Assembly: GCF_017315725.1 (NCBI RefSeq)
Contig: NZ_JAFLRG010000002.1
Span: forward strand, 682,001-746,000
From: Trinickia acidisoli
GTDB lineage: Bacteria > Pseudomonadota > Gammaproteobacteria > Burkholderiales > Burkholderiaceae
Direction: 5' to 3'
Length of the DNA stretch: 64,000 nucleotides
Part shown: positions 44,715 to 53,328 of the stretch, piece after piece
Position numbering within the stretch: the stretch's first letter is position 1
Layout: the number at the start of each line of letters is the position of its first letter
The notes under the pieces: model-generated
Database searches by the model: none
Seen by the model: the letters and a program-made list of their open reading frames with translations, nothing else
What the model was told of the DNA's origin: nothing
Made by a program: the position numbers and the translations under genes

Positions 44715-46748
44715 ATGGACGAACGCAAGCAACGCCCATCCGAGCGCGACGATGCTGGCCGAGCCGACATAGCGGCCGGCGTCGCCGCGGCCGCCGCGGG
44801 CAAGCGCTCCGGCCGCTTCGGCGCGCTATTGCGCGACGTGACAAGTGCGAGTGCGCCGACGGGAAGCCGGCTCGCCATCGAGGCGCTGCCCGACGAAGTC
44901 TCCCAACTGATGCCGGGCAATTTCTATGCGATCTACGCCACGCCGCGCACGGCCGCGTGCGATGCGCTGATCTGGGGCACCGCGAAGGCGGCGCACACGC
45001 GCCACGTCACGATCGTGCTGTCGCGCACGCGTGCGCATGCAGCCTCGCGGATGCGCGAGCTCGGCTTCGGCCCGAGCAGCCCGGCGCGCGGCTGGCCGCG
45101 CAATTTGAACGTGCTCGCGATGCCGGAACCCGAGCCGGAGAACAGACTCGACGACCACGCGCAGGCGGACGCGCAGCGCGGCGCGCGGGTCGCATTCGCG
45201 CACCTGTTCGGCGGGCTGCGGGCGCTCAAAAGGTTCGGATTCCGCTCGAACGCGTTGTATTTCGTCGAAGGTGCCGAGCGCTGGCTCACATGGGGCGATT
45301 CCGACGCCCTTGCTCGCGAGGGCAGCTTGCTCGCGAACTGGTGCGCCGCGCGGCGGATCGCGCTTGTGCTGGTGCTCGACCCAGCCAAGATCGGCTTGGG
45401 CGAGGCGCACGACCCAAGCGACGAAGGTTTCATGACCGACGAGCTGGTGCAGCAGGGGAGCTATCTCGAGTTTCATGGCGCGTGCGCGGGTGTGGCGCGA
45501 ATGGGCCACACGCATGGCGAATTGGTCTGGCACGTCGATTTCTGGCGTTCCGGCCGGGCATTGGCGACCGGCGAAACGCATGCGCTGCGCTTTTCCCAAG
45601 ACGGGCGCTTGACGGTCGCGCCCGAAGTGGCCGACGGCCAGGCGCAAGCGACGCTGCGCCTCGCGCGAGACGAGTCGCGTGTCGTCGCGACGCGTGCCGT
45701 CGTTGGCAACCAAAGCTGGGTGCCGCCCGAGTGGGACATCGTCGACGATCAACAATCCGCGGTGGTCGCTTGCGTCGGCGCACAGGCCGCCACGGTTTTG
45801 CTCGACTACCGCGACCGGTCGACACTGGAGCCTTTGTGCTCGGCGGTGCATACGCTGCGGCGCGAGTGTGGGCGAGCGTTGAAGATCGTCGTCGTCGAGC
45901 GCCGCGAGGCCCTGCGCCATCAGTATGAACTGCTGTTGCTGAGCCTCGGGGCGAACCTCATCATCGGCCGCGAGTTGCCGTTCTCCCGCGTGCAGTCGCT
46001 GCTGCGCTCGCTGCAGGGGCAACTCGATACGCGGCCCGTGGCGACGGACTACCAGTCGGCGCTGGCGGCCGCGCTGACCGACGAGGTGCGCGGCTACCTG
46101 CCTGTTCCTGCGTTTTGCGAGCGCATCGAAGCTGCGCTCGCGCGCGGCGCGGTGCTCGATCTCCCCCATGTGCTCGCGAAGATCGCGCTGCTGCCCGACG
46201 TCGCGCATACCGATGCGCTGAAGTCCTGCGTGCCGCGTCGTGCGGGCGACGTCGCGACGGCCGACGGTGCGCATCTCTACGTCTTTTTGTTCGCGTGCCG
46301 GCTGCCCGATGCCGACATCGCGCTCGGACATATCTTCACCGTGCCGGTCGATCATCTTTCGGACCGGGTGGTCTACCTTGCCGAAGCGAGTATCGAGCGC
46401 GAGGTGCAGGCGCTCACGGATGCCAATCGACGCGCGCCGATCGCCGATTACAGCGATCTGTTTCGCGCCGCGCCGGTGCGCGAGCAACCGCCGACGCAAG
46501 GCGCGATGGGGGGCGTCGCGCCGGCGTCCGCCGATGCGGCGTCTCAGCTCCGGGCGGTCGAAAGCATGCTCGACAAGGTCAATCGCGAGGGGGTGCCGCG
46601 CCATGTTGCGGCCGATGCGACGCAAGAGCCGGCCGCATCTGCCGTTGCCGGCCCAGCGGCAGCCCGCTCAGCGGCGCGCACGTCGGCTTATCGGCGCAGC
46701 GCCGAACCGTGGCCGATCCCTGTTCGGGGTGAAGGGGAGGCGACATGA
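44715..46748 (+). CDS. bcsE: c-di-GMP-binding cellulose co-regulator BcsE
   Basis: A 677-residue cytoplasmic protein of the BcsE type, which enhances cellulose secretion through a GIL domain that binds c-di-GMP. The domain's RxGD motif is visible as R509-A-G-D512. The central part holds the degenerate protease-like fold with F-Y-A-I-Y-A and A-L-Y-F-V-E-G segments. The Ala-rich C-terminal 70 residues look disordered. In E. coli, bcsE lies in a separate divergent operon; here it is inside the main one, 3 bp after bcsC, overlapping bcsF by ATGA. Confidence 0.85.
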   Translation: MDERKQRPSERDDAGRADIAAGVAAAAAGKRSGRFGALLRDVTSASAPTGSRLAIEALPDEVSQLMPGNFYAIYATPRTAACDALIWGTAKAAHTRHVTIVLSRTRAHAASRMRELGFGPSSPARGWPRNLNVLAMPEPEPENRLDDHAQADAQRGARVAFAHLFGGLRALKRFGFRSNALYFVEGAERWLTWGDSDALAREGSLLANWCAARRIALVLVLDPAKIGLGEAHDPSDEGFMTDELVQQGSYLEFHGACAGVARMGHTHGELVWHVDFWRSGRALATGETHALRFSQDGRLTVAPEVADGQAQATLRLARDESRVVATRAVVGNQSWVPPEWDIVDDQQSAVVACVGAQAATVLLDYRDRSTLEPLCSAVHTLRRECGRALKIVVVERREALRHQYELLLLSLGANLIIGRELPFSRVQSLLRSLQGQLDTRPVATDYQSALAAALTDEVRGYLPVPAFCERIEAALARGAVLDLPHVLAKIALLPDVAHTDALKSCVPRRAGDVATADGAHLYVFLFACRLPDADIALGHIFTVPVDHLSDRVVYLAEASIEREVQALTDANRRAPIADYSDLFRAAPVREQPPTQGAMGGVAPASADAASQLRAVESMLDKVNREGVPRHVAADATQEPAASAVAGPAAARSAARTSAYRRSAEPWPIPVRGEGEAT

Positions 46749-46978
46749 TCTCGTTCTTGTCGATGTGCTTTGCTGTCGGAATCGTGCTGGCGATTCCGGT
46801 ATGGATCGTCTCGCAGCGGTTCGGCGCGCGCCGGGGAATGCAGGCTGCGCGCCGTTTCAATCCCGATGACGCCGTGCCATGCGTCATTGAGCCCGTCGCG
46901 CTGAAAGGACGTCTGATGCCCGATCTCGAAAGCCTCGAGCACGAAGCCGCCCACGGTGAAAGCGGAGGCGCGCGATGA
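46745..46978 (+). CDS. bcsF: Small membrane protein BcsF
   Basis: A 77-residue protein with a single N-terminal membrane helix (about 4-22) followed by a basic stretch (S-Q-R-F-G-A-R-R-G) and an acidic tail. Size, topology and position between bcsE and bcsG-type genes match BcsF, which links BcsE and BcsG in E. coli. Sequence similarity is too low to prove it. Start and stop both overlap the neighbours by ATGA. Confidence 0.65.
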   Translation: MISFLSMCFAVGIVLAIPVWIVSQRFGARRGMQAARRFNPDDAVPCVIEPVALKGRLMPDLESLEHEAAHGESGGAR

Positions 46979-47760
46979 AAACCGTAGCGCTCGTGTCGAC
47001 AGTGGGCGGCGCCGGCCGCACCACATTGACGGCTGCATTGGCCGTCTTGTTGGCGCGCCGCGACCGTCCGGTCGTGGCGGCGGACATCGACCCGCAAAAC
47101 ATGCTCGGCGCGTATCTGGGCCTGGATACGTTTGCGCAGGTCGGATTCGGCCATGCGATCGCGGGACGCGTCGAACCCTGGCGCGGCAACACCTGGCGCA
47201 ATGCGGAAGGCGTGCTGTTCGCGCCGCACGGAGAGACGACGCTGGCCGAGCGGATGGCGTACGAAGCGCGGCTGGCGGCCGAGCCGCGTTGGCTTGCCGA
47301 TGCGCTGGCTCGAATCGATTTTCCGCCGCGCGGTGTGGCGCTGATCGATACGGCGCGCTTTCCGTCGCAACAGGCCGCCCAAGCCGTGCGTGCGGCCGAT
47401 CTCGTGTTGTGCGTGACGCCCCCCGAACCGGCTGCGTGCGCGACGCTCGCGCGCTGCTTCCGGAACTTGCGCGATTCGAGCGCGAACGTGAAAGTCGTCG
47501 TGAACCGGCTGAACCCCGCCCGTGAAATGCAACGCGACGTGCTCGGGCTGCTGCGGGCGGCGGTCGGCGATGCGCTCGAGCTTGCCCATCGCGTTCATTT
47601 CGATGCCGCGATGCCCGAATCGCTGGCTCGCGGCGGGTGGCTCTTCGACGACGTGCCGCATTCGCAGGCGTCGCACGATCTGCATGGCCTTGCGAACTGG
47701 CTCGATGCTTGGCTGGAAAGCGACGTCGACCCCGACCCCGGCTCGGAGCGCGCTCGATGA
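46975..47760 (+). CDS. bcsQ: ParA/MinD-like cellulose localisation protein BcsQ
   Basis: A 261-residue protein with the SIMIBI ATPase fold, required for polar cellulose secretion in E. coli. The deviant Walker A reads V10-G-G-A-G-R-T-T, with both of the usual lysines replaced, as in known BcsQ where this loop is also degenerate. The switch segment A-A-D-I-D-P-Q-N near 36-43 is retained. It overlaps bcsF and bcsA by ATGA. Confidence 0.87.
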   Translation: MKTVALVSTVGGAGRTTLTAALAVLLARRDRPVVAADIDPQNMLGAYLGLDTFAQVGFGHAIAGRVEPWRGNTWRNAEGVLFAPHGETTLAERMAYEARLAAEPRWLADALARIDFPPRGVALIDTARFPSQQAAQAVRAADLVLCVTPPEPAACATLARCFRNLRDSSANVKVVVNRLNPAREMQRDVLGLLRAAVGDALELAHRVHFDAAMPESLARGGWLFDDVPHSQASHDLHGLANWLDAWLESDVDPDPGSERAR

Positions 47761-50300
47761 AAGGCCGGAGCGCATCGACGAGGCGCGGCGCGCGTGCGCG
47801 TCTGATCGATTGGATCGCCGCGGGTCTCGGCTTGCCGGGGCAACGCACGGCGCTCGATTGGCTCGTCCGGTTCTTTTTCATGCCGCCGCGTGCCGGCAAA
47901 CCCGATCTTCCGCGACGTTGGGCGCAGTCCGCTTCGCTACGGCTCGCCGCGCGATGGGGCGTGCTCGATCCGCGCAGCGTGTCCTCATGGATTTGGCGTG
48001 CTTTCGTGCGGCCACCGCGACCGAGGCTACGCTCCGACGTATCGCGCGCGCGCGAAACGCTCGATCGCGTCGAGCGCTGGCTGTTGCCGACTGCGCTGTT
48101 CGTACGCGGCGCATGGCGGCGCCTCGAAGCCCTCGTCGCGCTGCTGCCTTGGCAGCGTTGGGGCGACGCCTTGGAGCACGGCACCGAGCGTATCGGCCGC
48201 GTGCGCTGGCTATTGCTGGTGCTGACGGTGTTCGGCATCGTGCTGTGGGTAGGCGTCGGCGCCTCGCCGCTGCAAGCGGGTGGGCAAACGGAGTTCTTTG
48301 CGTTGACGATCGCGTTCGCACTCGTCGTGCGCCGTTTTCCGGGGCGATTGCCGGTGTTGATCCTCGCCGCGCTGTCGCTGCTCGCGATGAGCCGATACAT
48401 CCTCTGGCGCGTGACCGAAACGCTGAGTTTCCGCACGCCGATGGAGGCGATCGTCGGTTACGCGCTGTTTTCCGCCGAGCTCTATACCTGGATCATCATG
48501 ACGTTCGGGCTGATCCAGACGGCATGGCCGCTCAATCGCACGATCGCCCGGCTGCCAAGCGATCCGTCGACATGGCCGACGGTGGACATCTACATCCCGA
48601 CGTACAACGAGCCGCTTTCCGTCGTGCGGCCCGCCGTCTTCGCGGCGCAAGGGGTCGATTGGCCGTCGTCGAAACTGCGCGTCTATCTGCTCGACGACGG
48701 ACGCCGCCCGGAATTCGAGGCGTTTGCGCGCGAGTCGGGCATCGAGTATCTAGCGCGCACCGACAATCGCAACGCCAAGGCCGGCAACATCAACGCGGCG
48801 CTGTCGCACACGCGCGGCGAATACATCGCGATTTTCGATTGCGACCACGTACCGACGCGCTCGTTTTTGCAGATGACGATGGGCACGTTTCTGCGCGATC
48901 CGAAGTGCGCGATGGTGCAAACGCCGCATCACTTCTTCTCGCCCGATCCGTTCGAGCGCAATCTAGGCACGTTCAACCGAGTACCGAACGAAGGCAAGTT
49001 GTTCTACGGTCTCGTGCAAGCCGGCAACGACCTTTGGAATGCGTCGTTTTTCTGCGGCTCATGCGCCATCATCAAGCGCGAGCCGCTGGAAGCGGTGGGC
49101 GGGGTGGCCGTCGAAACGGTGACCGAGGATGCGCATACCGCGCTGCGGCTGCATCGGATGGGTTACACGACGGCGTACCTCCCCACGGTTCAGGCGGCGG
49201 GCCTCGCGACCGAAAGCTTGGCGGGGCATATCAAGCAGCGCACGCGCTGGGCGCGCGGCATGGCGCAGATCTTCCGCATCGACAATCCGTTCCTCGGGCG
49301 CGGCCTCGGATTATTCCAGCGGCTGTGCTATGGCAACGCGATGATGCACTTCTTCTACGGCGTGCCGCGCTTGATCTTTCTCGTCATGCCGATGGCGTAC
49401 CTGTTCTTCCAGCTCTACTTCATCAATGCCGCGGCGACGACGATCGCAAGCTATGTGCTGCCGTACATCTTCATCTCGAACATCGCCAACTCGCGCATGC
49501 AAGGCAAGTTCCGGCATTCGTTCTGGGCTGAAGTCTACGAATCCGTGCTCGCTTGGTATATCGCGCTACCTACGACGTTCGCGTTTTTCAGCCCGAAGCA
49601 CGGCAAGTTCAACGTGACGGAGAAAGGCGGGCGCGTCGACGAAGGCTACTTCGACTGGAGCGTGTCGAAGCCGTATCTCGTGTTGCTCGCGCTGAACGTC
49701 GTGGCGTTTTCGGCCGGTGTGTATCGGCTCTCGTTCAACGCGAACGGCGAGGGCCCGACGATCATCATGAATATGGTCTGGACCCTCTACAACCTCGCGC
49801 TGCTCGGCGCCGCGGTGAGCGTGGCCAGCGAGGTGAAACAAGTGCGCGTCACGCATCGGATCGCCATGCGCGTGCCGGCCACCCTGCTGCTTGCCGATGG
49901 TACGACGGTGGCCTGCGTGACGAGCGACTATTCGACGGGCGGGCTCGGATTGGAGCTGCCCGCCGAGGGTATCGCGTTCGATCGCGGGCAGGCGCTGCAC
50001 GTCACGTTGAGCCGCGGCGATCGCATCTTTCACTTTCCGGCGCGCGTCACGCGCCTTGCCGGCCGCCATCTCGGGTTGCAATTCGAGACGCTGACGCTCG
50101 AGCAGGAGCGTCAGTTCGTGCAATGCACGTTCGGACGCGCCGACGCATGGCTGAGCGGCGAGGAGCGGCCCGTGGACGACATGCCGCTTGCCGGGTTCAA
50201 GGAAGTGATGTTGATGGGTGTCGAAGGGTATGCCCGATTGGCGCAAGGGGCGCTGCGGTCGATACGGGCGCTACTGGCGCTCGATCGGGCCCGGTATTGA
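47757..50300 (+). CDS. bcsA: Cellulose synthase catalytic subunit BcsA
   Basis: An 847-residue family 2 glycosyltransferase making beta-1,4-glucan from UDP-glucose. The start at 47757 is set by the ATGA overlap with bcsQ. Catalytic residues: D313-D314-G, D361-C-D363, T456-E-D458 and Q494-R-T-R-W498. About eight membrane helices surround the catalytic domain. A PilZ domain at the C-terminus has R701-x3-R705 and D724-x-S726-x2-G729, so c-di-GMP activation is expected. Confidence 0.95.
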   Translation: MKGRSASTRRGARARLIDWIAAGLGLPGQRTALDWLVRFFFMPPRAGKPDLPRRWAQSASLRLAARWGVLDPRSVSSWIWRAFVRPPRPRLRSDVSRARETLDRVERWLLPTALFVRGAWRRLEALVALLPWQRWGDALEHGTERIGRVRWLLLVLTVFGIVLWVGVGASPLQAGGQTEFFALTIAFALVVRRFPGRLPVLILAALSLLAMSRYILWRVTETLSFRTPMEAIVGYALFSAELYTWIIMTFGLIQTAWPLNRTIARLPSDPSTWPTVDIYIPTYNEPLSVVRPAVFAAQGVDWPSSKLRVYLLDDGRRPEFEAFARESGIEYLARTDNRNAKAGNINAALSHTRGEYIAIFDCDHVPTRSFLQMTMGTFLRDPKCAMVQTPHHFFSPDPFERNLGTFNRVPNEGKLFYGLVQAGNDLWNASFFCGSCAIIKREPLEAVGGVAVETVTEDAHTALRLHRMGYTTAYLPTVQAAGLATESLAGHIKQRTRWARGMAQIFRIDNPFLGRGLGLFQRLCYGNAMMHFFYGVPRLIFLVMPMAYLFFQLYFINAAATTIASYVLPYIFISNIANSRMQGKFRHSFWAEVYESVLAWYIALPTTFAFFSPKHGKFNVTEKGGRVDEGYFDWSVSKPYLVLLALNVVAFSAGVYRLSFNANGEGPTIIMNMVWTLYNLALLGAAVSVASEVKQVRVTHRIAMRVPATLLLADGTTVACVTSDYSTGGLGLELPAEGIAFDRGQALHVTLSRGDRIFHFPARVTRLAGRHLGLQFETLTLEQERQFVQCTFGRADAWLSGEERPVDDMPLAGFKEVMLMGVEGYARLAQGALRSIRALLALDRARY

Positions 50301-50329
50301 GCGCGGCGGATGCGCGAGGGAATCATTTC

Positions 50330-51880
50330 ATGACGTTTTGGAATCTTTATTTCATCCTGAAGCTCTACTTGTTCGCGACGGGACACCTCAATCCCGTATG
50401 GCTCGCGAACATCGCGTTCGTGACCGTGCTTGCGCTGACGAGCCCGGTTCGTCACCGCGGGCTGCGTTTCGTTCGGTTCGTCGTGGGGCTCGGCATTGGC
50501 CTGCCGCTGCTCTACTACGAGGCCATCGTGCCGCCGTTCTCGCGCATCGTCGAAGAAGCCTCGGCCCTCGAATCGTTCACGATGGGGTATTGGTTCGAGC
50601 TCGCGCAACGTTTCTTGCCGCCGATGCTCATCATTGGCGTGATCGTGGTGATCATCGGGCACTGGTTCGTCAACCGCTGGGTACGCGTGACGACGCTCGT
50701 CATTATCGCGCTCGTCGTATTGCCGGTGTGGCACACCGTGAGCCTTGCGATCACGTCGGCGCAAAACGGCGCGGGGAGCCCACACATGGCAGCCGTTGTC
50801 GAGCAGCCGCTCGATCACAACGCCGCGCTGGCCGCATTTCGTACCGCGGAGTCTCAACGTCAAGTCACGTTCGGCAAGCTCAGCAGCAATCCGAACGAAC
50901 AATTCGACATCATCATCGTGCACATCTGTTCGCTGTCTTGGGACGATCTCGACGTCTCCAAGGCCCGCAACAACCCGATGTTGAGCCACTTCGATTATCT
51001 GCTGACGAACTTCAGCACGGCCGCGAGCTATAGCGGGCCGGCTGCCGTTCGTGTGCTGCGTGCGAGTTGCGGGCAAGAAGCCCATGCCGATCTTTACAAG
51101 CAGGCGCCGCAGCAGTGCTACTTGCTCAACGATTTGGCGCGCGCAGGTTTTACGCCGCAGATCTTGCTGAATCACGACGGGCACTTCGACAACTTCTTGG
51201 ATCTGGTGAAGACCAACGCGGACGTACCCAACGTGCCGATCGAGTCCAATGCCGATGCGACCGTTTCGATGCATGCGTTCGACGGCTCGATCGTGCACGA
51301 CGATTATTCGACCTGGGCGCATTGGTATGCTCAGCGCGCGCAAACGCCGGGCCCCGTCGCGCTCTACTACAACACGATCAGCTTGCACGACGGTAATCGC
51401 GTCATCGGCAAAGAGCAATTGTCGAGCATCGATTCCTACCCCTATCGCGTGAATACGCTGATGAACGAGGTCGATCAGCTTGCCGATCTCATTCAGAAAT
51501 CGGGCCGGCGTGCCGTGATCGTGTTCGTGCCGGAGCACGGCGCCGCATTGCGCGGCGACGCGAATCAAATTGCGGGGCTGCGCGAGATCCCGACGCCGCG
51601 CATCGTTCACGGCCCGGTCGGCGTGCGGGTCGTGGGGTTCCTGGGCGCCCATGGTCCGACGACCGTGATCGATACGCCGACGAGCTTCCTCGCACTCGCG
51701 CAACTGTTGTCGAATTTGGTGTCGAACAGCCCCTTCAAACCTGGCGCGGTCCTTTCGCAGTACGCGGCCGGGTTGCCGCAGACGCAGATGGTCGGCGAAA
51801 ACGAGGGTACGGTGACGATGAAGACGGCGACGGGCTATGCCGTGAAGACGCCGGACGGCGTATGGGTGGACCAGAAATGA
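50330..51880 (+). CDS. bcsG: Cellulose phosphoethanolamine transferase BcsG
   Basis: A 516-residue inner-membrane enzyme of the alkaline phosphatase superfamily that moves phosphoethanolamine from lipid to cellulose. Four to five membrane helices fill the first 150 residues. The catalytic region is seen as S-Y234-S235-G-P-A, matching the Y277-S278 pair of E. coli, and a metal-binding E402-H403. Start ATG 50330 lies 29 bp after bcsA. Its presence predicts pEtN-cellulose rather than plain cellulose. Confidence 0.9.
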   Translation: MTFWNLYFILKLYLFATGHLNPVWLANIAFVTVLALTSPVRHRGLRFVRFVVGLGIGLPLLYYEAIVPPFSRIVEEASALESFTMGYWFELAQRFLPPMLIIGVIVVIIGHWFVNRWVRVTTLVIIALVVLPVWHTVSLAITSAQNGAGSPHMAAVVEQPLDHNAALAAFRTAESQRQVTFGKLSSNPNEQFDIIIVHICSLSWDDLDVSKARNNPMLSHFDYLLTNFSTAASYSGPAAVRVLRASCGQEAHADLYKQAPQQCYLLNDLARAGFTPQILLNHDGHFDNFLDLVKTNADVPNVPIESNADATVSMHAFDGSIVHDDYSTWAHWYAQRAQTPGPVALYYNTISLHDGNRVIGKEQLSSIDSYPYRVNTLMNEVDQLADLIQKSGRRAVIVFVPEHGAALRGDANQIAGLREIPTPRIVHGPVGVRVVGFLGAHGPTTVIDTPTSFLALAQLLSNLVSNSPFKPGAVLSQYAAGLPQTQMVGENEGTVTMKTATGYAVKTPDGVWVDQK

Positions 51881-52128
51881 CGATCGACGAGACGAACGGC
51901 TGCGGCTGGCCCGTCAACGATATCGGCGGCCTCGCTCGCCACGTGCCTGAGGTCGATCCGCGCAAGTACTTCGACGAGCAGTCACGGCTTGCCTATGAGG
52001 AAGCGCTCGTCAAATGGCCGGTGCTTGCGCGATTGATGGGCCTCGTCGACGAGGGGGGCGATGCTCAGGCGCGCAGTGCGTCGTCCGGTTCGACAGCCGC
52101 GCCTGTCTCGTCCGAATCCACGCGCTAA
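51877..52128 (+). CDS. bcsR: BcsR (YhjR family) at the end of the operon
   Basis: An 83-residue protein. The core, about residues 22-54, has the BcsR pattern: V-P-E-V-D-P-R-K-Y, then a helix ending in A-L-V-K-W-P-V-L-A-R. The E. coli protein has a similar D-I-D-Y then L-K-R-W-P-L-L-A core and forms a complex with BcsQ, and these two control pump assembly. In E. coli bcsR is the first gene; here it is the last, overlapping bcsG by ATGA. The C-terminal 20 residues are Ser/Ala-rich. Confidence 0.78.
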   Translation: MTIDETNGCGWPVNDIGGLARHVPEVDPRKYFDEQSRLAYEEALVKWPVLARLMGLVDEGGDAQARSASSGSTAAPVSSESTR

Positions 52129-52146
52129 GCGACGATCATCGCACCA

Positions 52147-52269
52147 TCATTTCGCTACGGCGAACAGCGTAACGTTCATCAGAAGCTTGAACGCCTCGCC
52201 GAGCAGCATGGCGCTGCCCACCCCCGTGCACCAGAGCACGACGAACCACACCCAGCGGGGCAGCGACAT
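52147..52269 (-). CDS. DUF2474 small subunit of the bd-type oxidase (CydX-like)
   Basis: A 40-residue single-helix membrane protein: M-S-L-P-R-W-V-W-F-V-V-L-W followed by a hydrophobic stretch. It starts 7 bp after the cioB stop; an in-frame ATG at 52299 would overlap cioB by 23 bp. DUF2474 proteins accompany CioB-type subunits and play the role of CydX. It is too short to be found by most gene finders. The operon ends 18 bp from the convergent bcsR. Confidence 0.75.
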   Translation of the reverse strand: MSLPRWVWFVVLWCTGVGSAMLLGEAFKLLMNVTLFAVAK

Positions 52270-52276
52270 GCGCTGC

Positions 52277-53278
52277 TCAATGGTATTGATGTTCGCCATG
52301 TCGCACCTTGCCGCGGAAAACCCAGTAGCCGAGCAGCGTATAAGCCAAGATGATCGGCAAGATCACGACCGCGCCCGTCAGCGTGAACGTGAGGCTACGC
52401 TCGGGCGCCGCCGCTTGCCAAAGCGTAACCGACGAAGGAATCGCATACGGCCATAGCGTTGCGAGCAGCCCCGCATAGCCGAGCACGACGAAAGCCATCG
52501 CCAGCATGAACGGGCGCGTGTGATGACGATCGTGCGCGGCGCGGCGCATCAGGTAGGCGCAGATCGCGACGAGGAACGGGGCGGGCAGCATGCGATGGAA
52601 CCACGCGGCGCTGAACCAACGCGCGGCCACTTCGGGTTCTTGTATAGGCGTCCAAATGCTGACGGCGACGATGAATGCGATCAGCACGAGCGTGAGCGGC
52701 CATACGAGCCGATGAAGGCGGCGTTGCAGATCGCCCTCGGTTTTTGCGATGAGCCAACAGCAGCCGAGCAGCGCATAGGTCGCGACGAGTCCGAGCCCGG
52801 TCAGTAGTGTGAACGGTGTGAGCCACCCGAATGCGTCGCCGGAAAATTCGCCGTTCGCGACTGGAATGCCTTGGATAAAGGTGCCGAGCGATATGCCCTG
52901 GAAGAACGCCGCACCCGTTGAGCCGCCGATGAACGCGAGGTCCCACAAGTGCTTCGTACGCGAGGCTTTACCTCGGATCTCGAACGACATCCCGCGCAGA
53001 ATCAAGCATACGAGCATGGCGACGAGCGGCAGATAGAGGGCGGAGAGCACTGTTGCATAGACGATCGGGAACGCGCCGAACAGCGCTGCGCCACCGAGCA
53101 CGAGCCAGGTTTCGTTGCCGTCCCATACGGGGGCGACGGTGTTCATCATGAGATCGCGCTCGCGCTCGTTGGGGAAGAGCGGGAAGACGATTCCGATGCC
53201 GAGATCGAAGCCGTCGAGCACGACATACATCAAAAGACCGAGCGCGATGATCGCAGCCCAGACGATGGTGGCATCCAT
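52277..53278 (-). CDS. cioB: Cyanide-insensitive quinol oxidase subunit II (CioB)
   Basis: A 333-residue membrane protein with nine hydrophobic segments and the CydB pattern Y-V-V-L-D-G-F-D-L-G-I-G near residues 18-29 and W-D-G-N-E-T-W-L near 51-58. ATG 53278 gives the usual short N-terminus. It lies 50 bp after cioA. Confidence 0.9.
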   Translation of the reverse strand: MDATIVWAAIIALGLLMYVVLDGFDLGIGIVFPLFPNERERDLMMNTVAPVWDGNETWLVLGGAALFGAFPIVYATVLSALYLPLVAMLVCLILRGMSFEIRGKASRTKHLWDLAFIGGSTGAAFFQGISLGTFIQGIPVANGEFSGDAFGWLTPFTLLTGLGLVATYALLGCCWLIAKTEGDLQRRLHRLVWPLTLVLIAFIVAVSIWTPIQEPEVAARWFSAAWFHRMLPAPFLVAICAYLMRRAAHDRHHTRPFMLAMAFVVLGYAGLLATLWPYAIPSSVTLWQAAAPERSLTFTLTGAVVILPIILAYTLLGYWVFRGKVRHGEHQYH

Positions 53279-53328
53279 GGTAAGCCTCGAATAGCGAAGG
53301 GGGCGGGTGAGCGGGCGCGATGAGCGGA

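Noticed and set aside
44826..46625. 599-codon minus-strand frame opposite bcsE
   Set aside because: Shadow of bcsE; no motif, no start signal, and it would break the operon.
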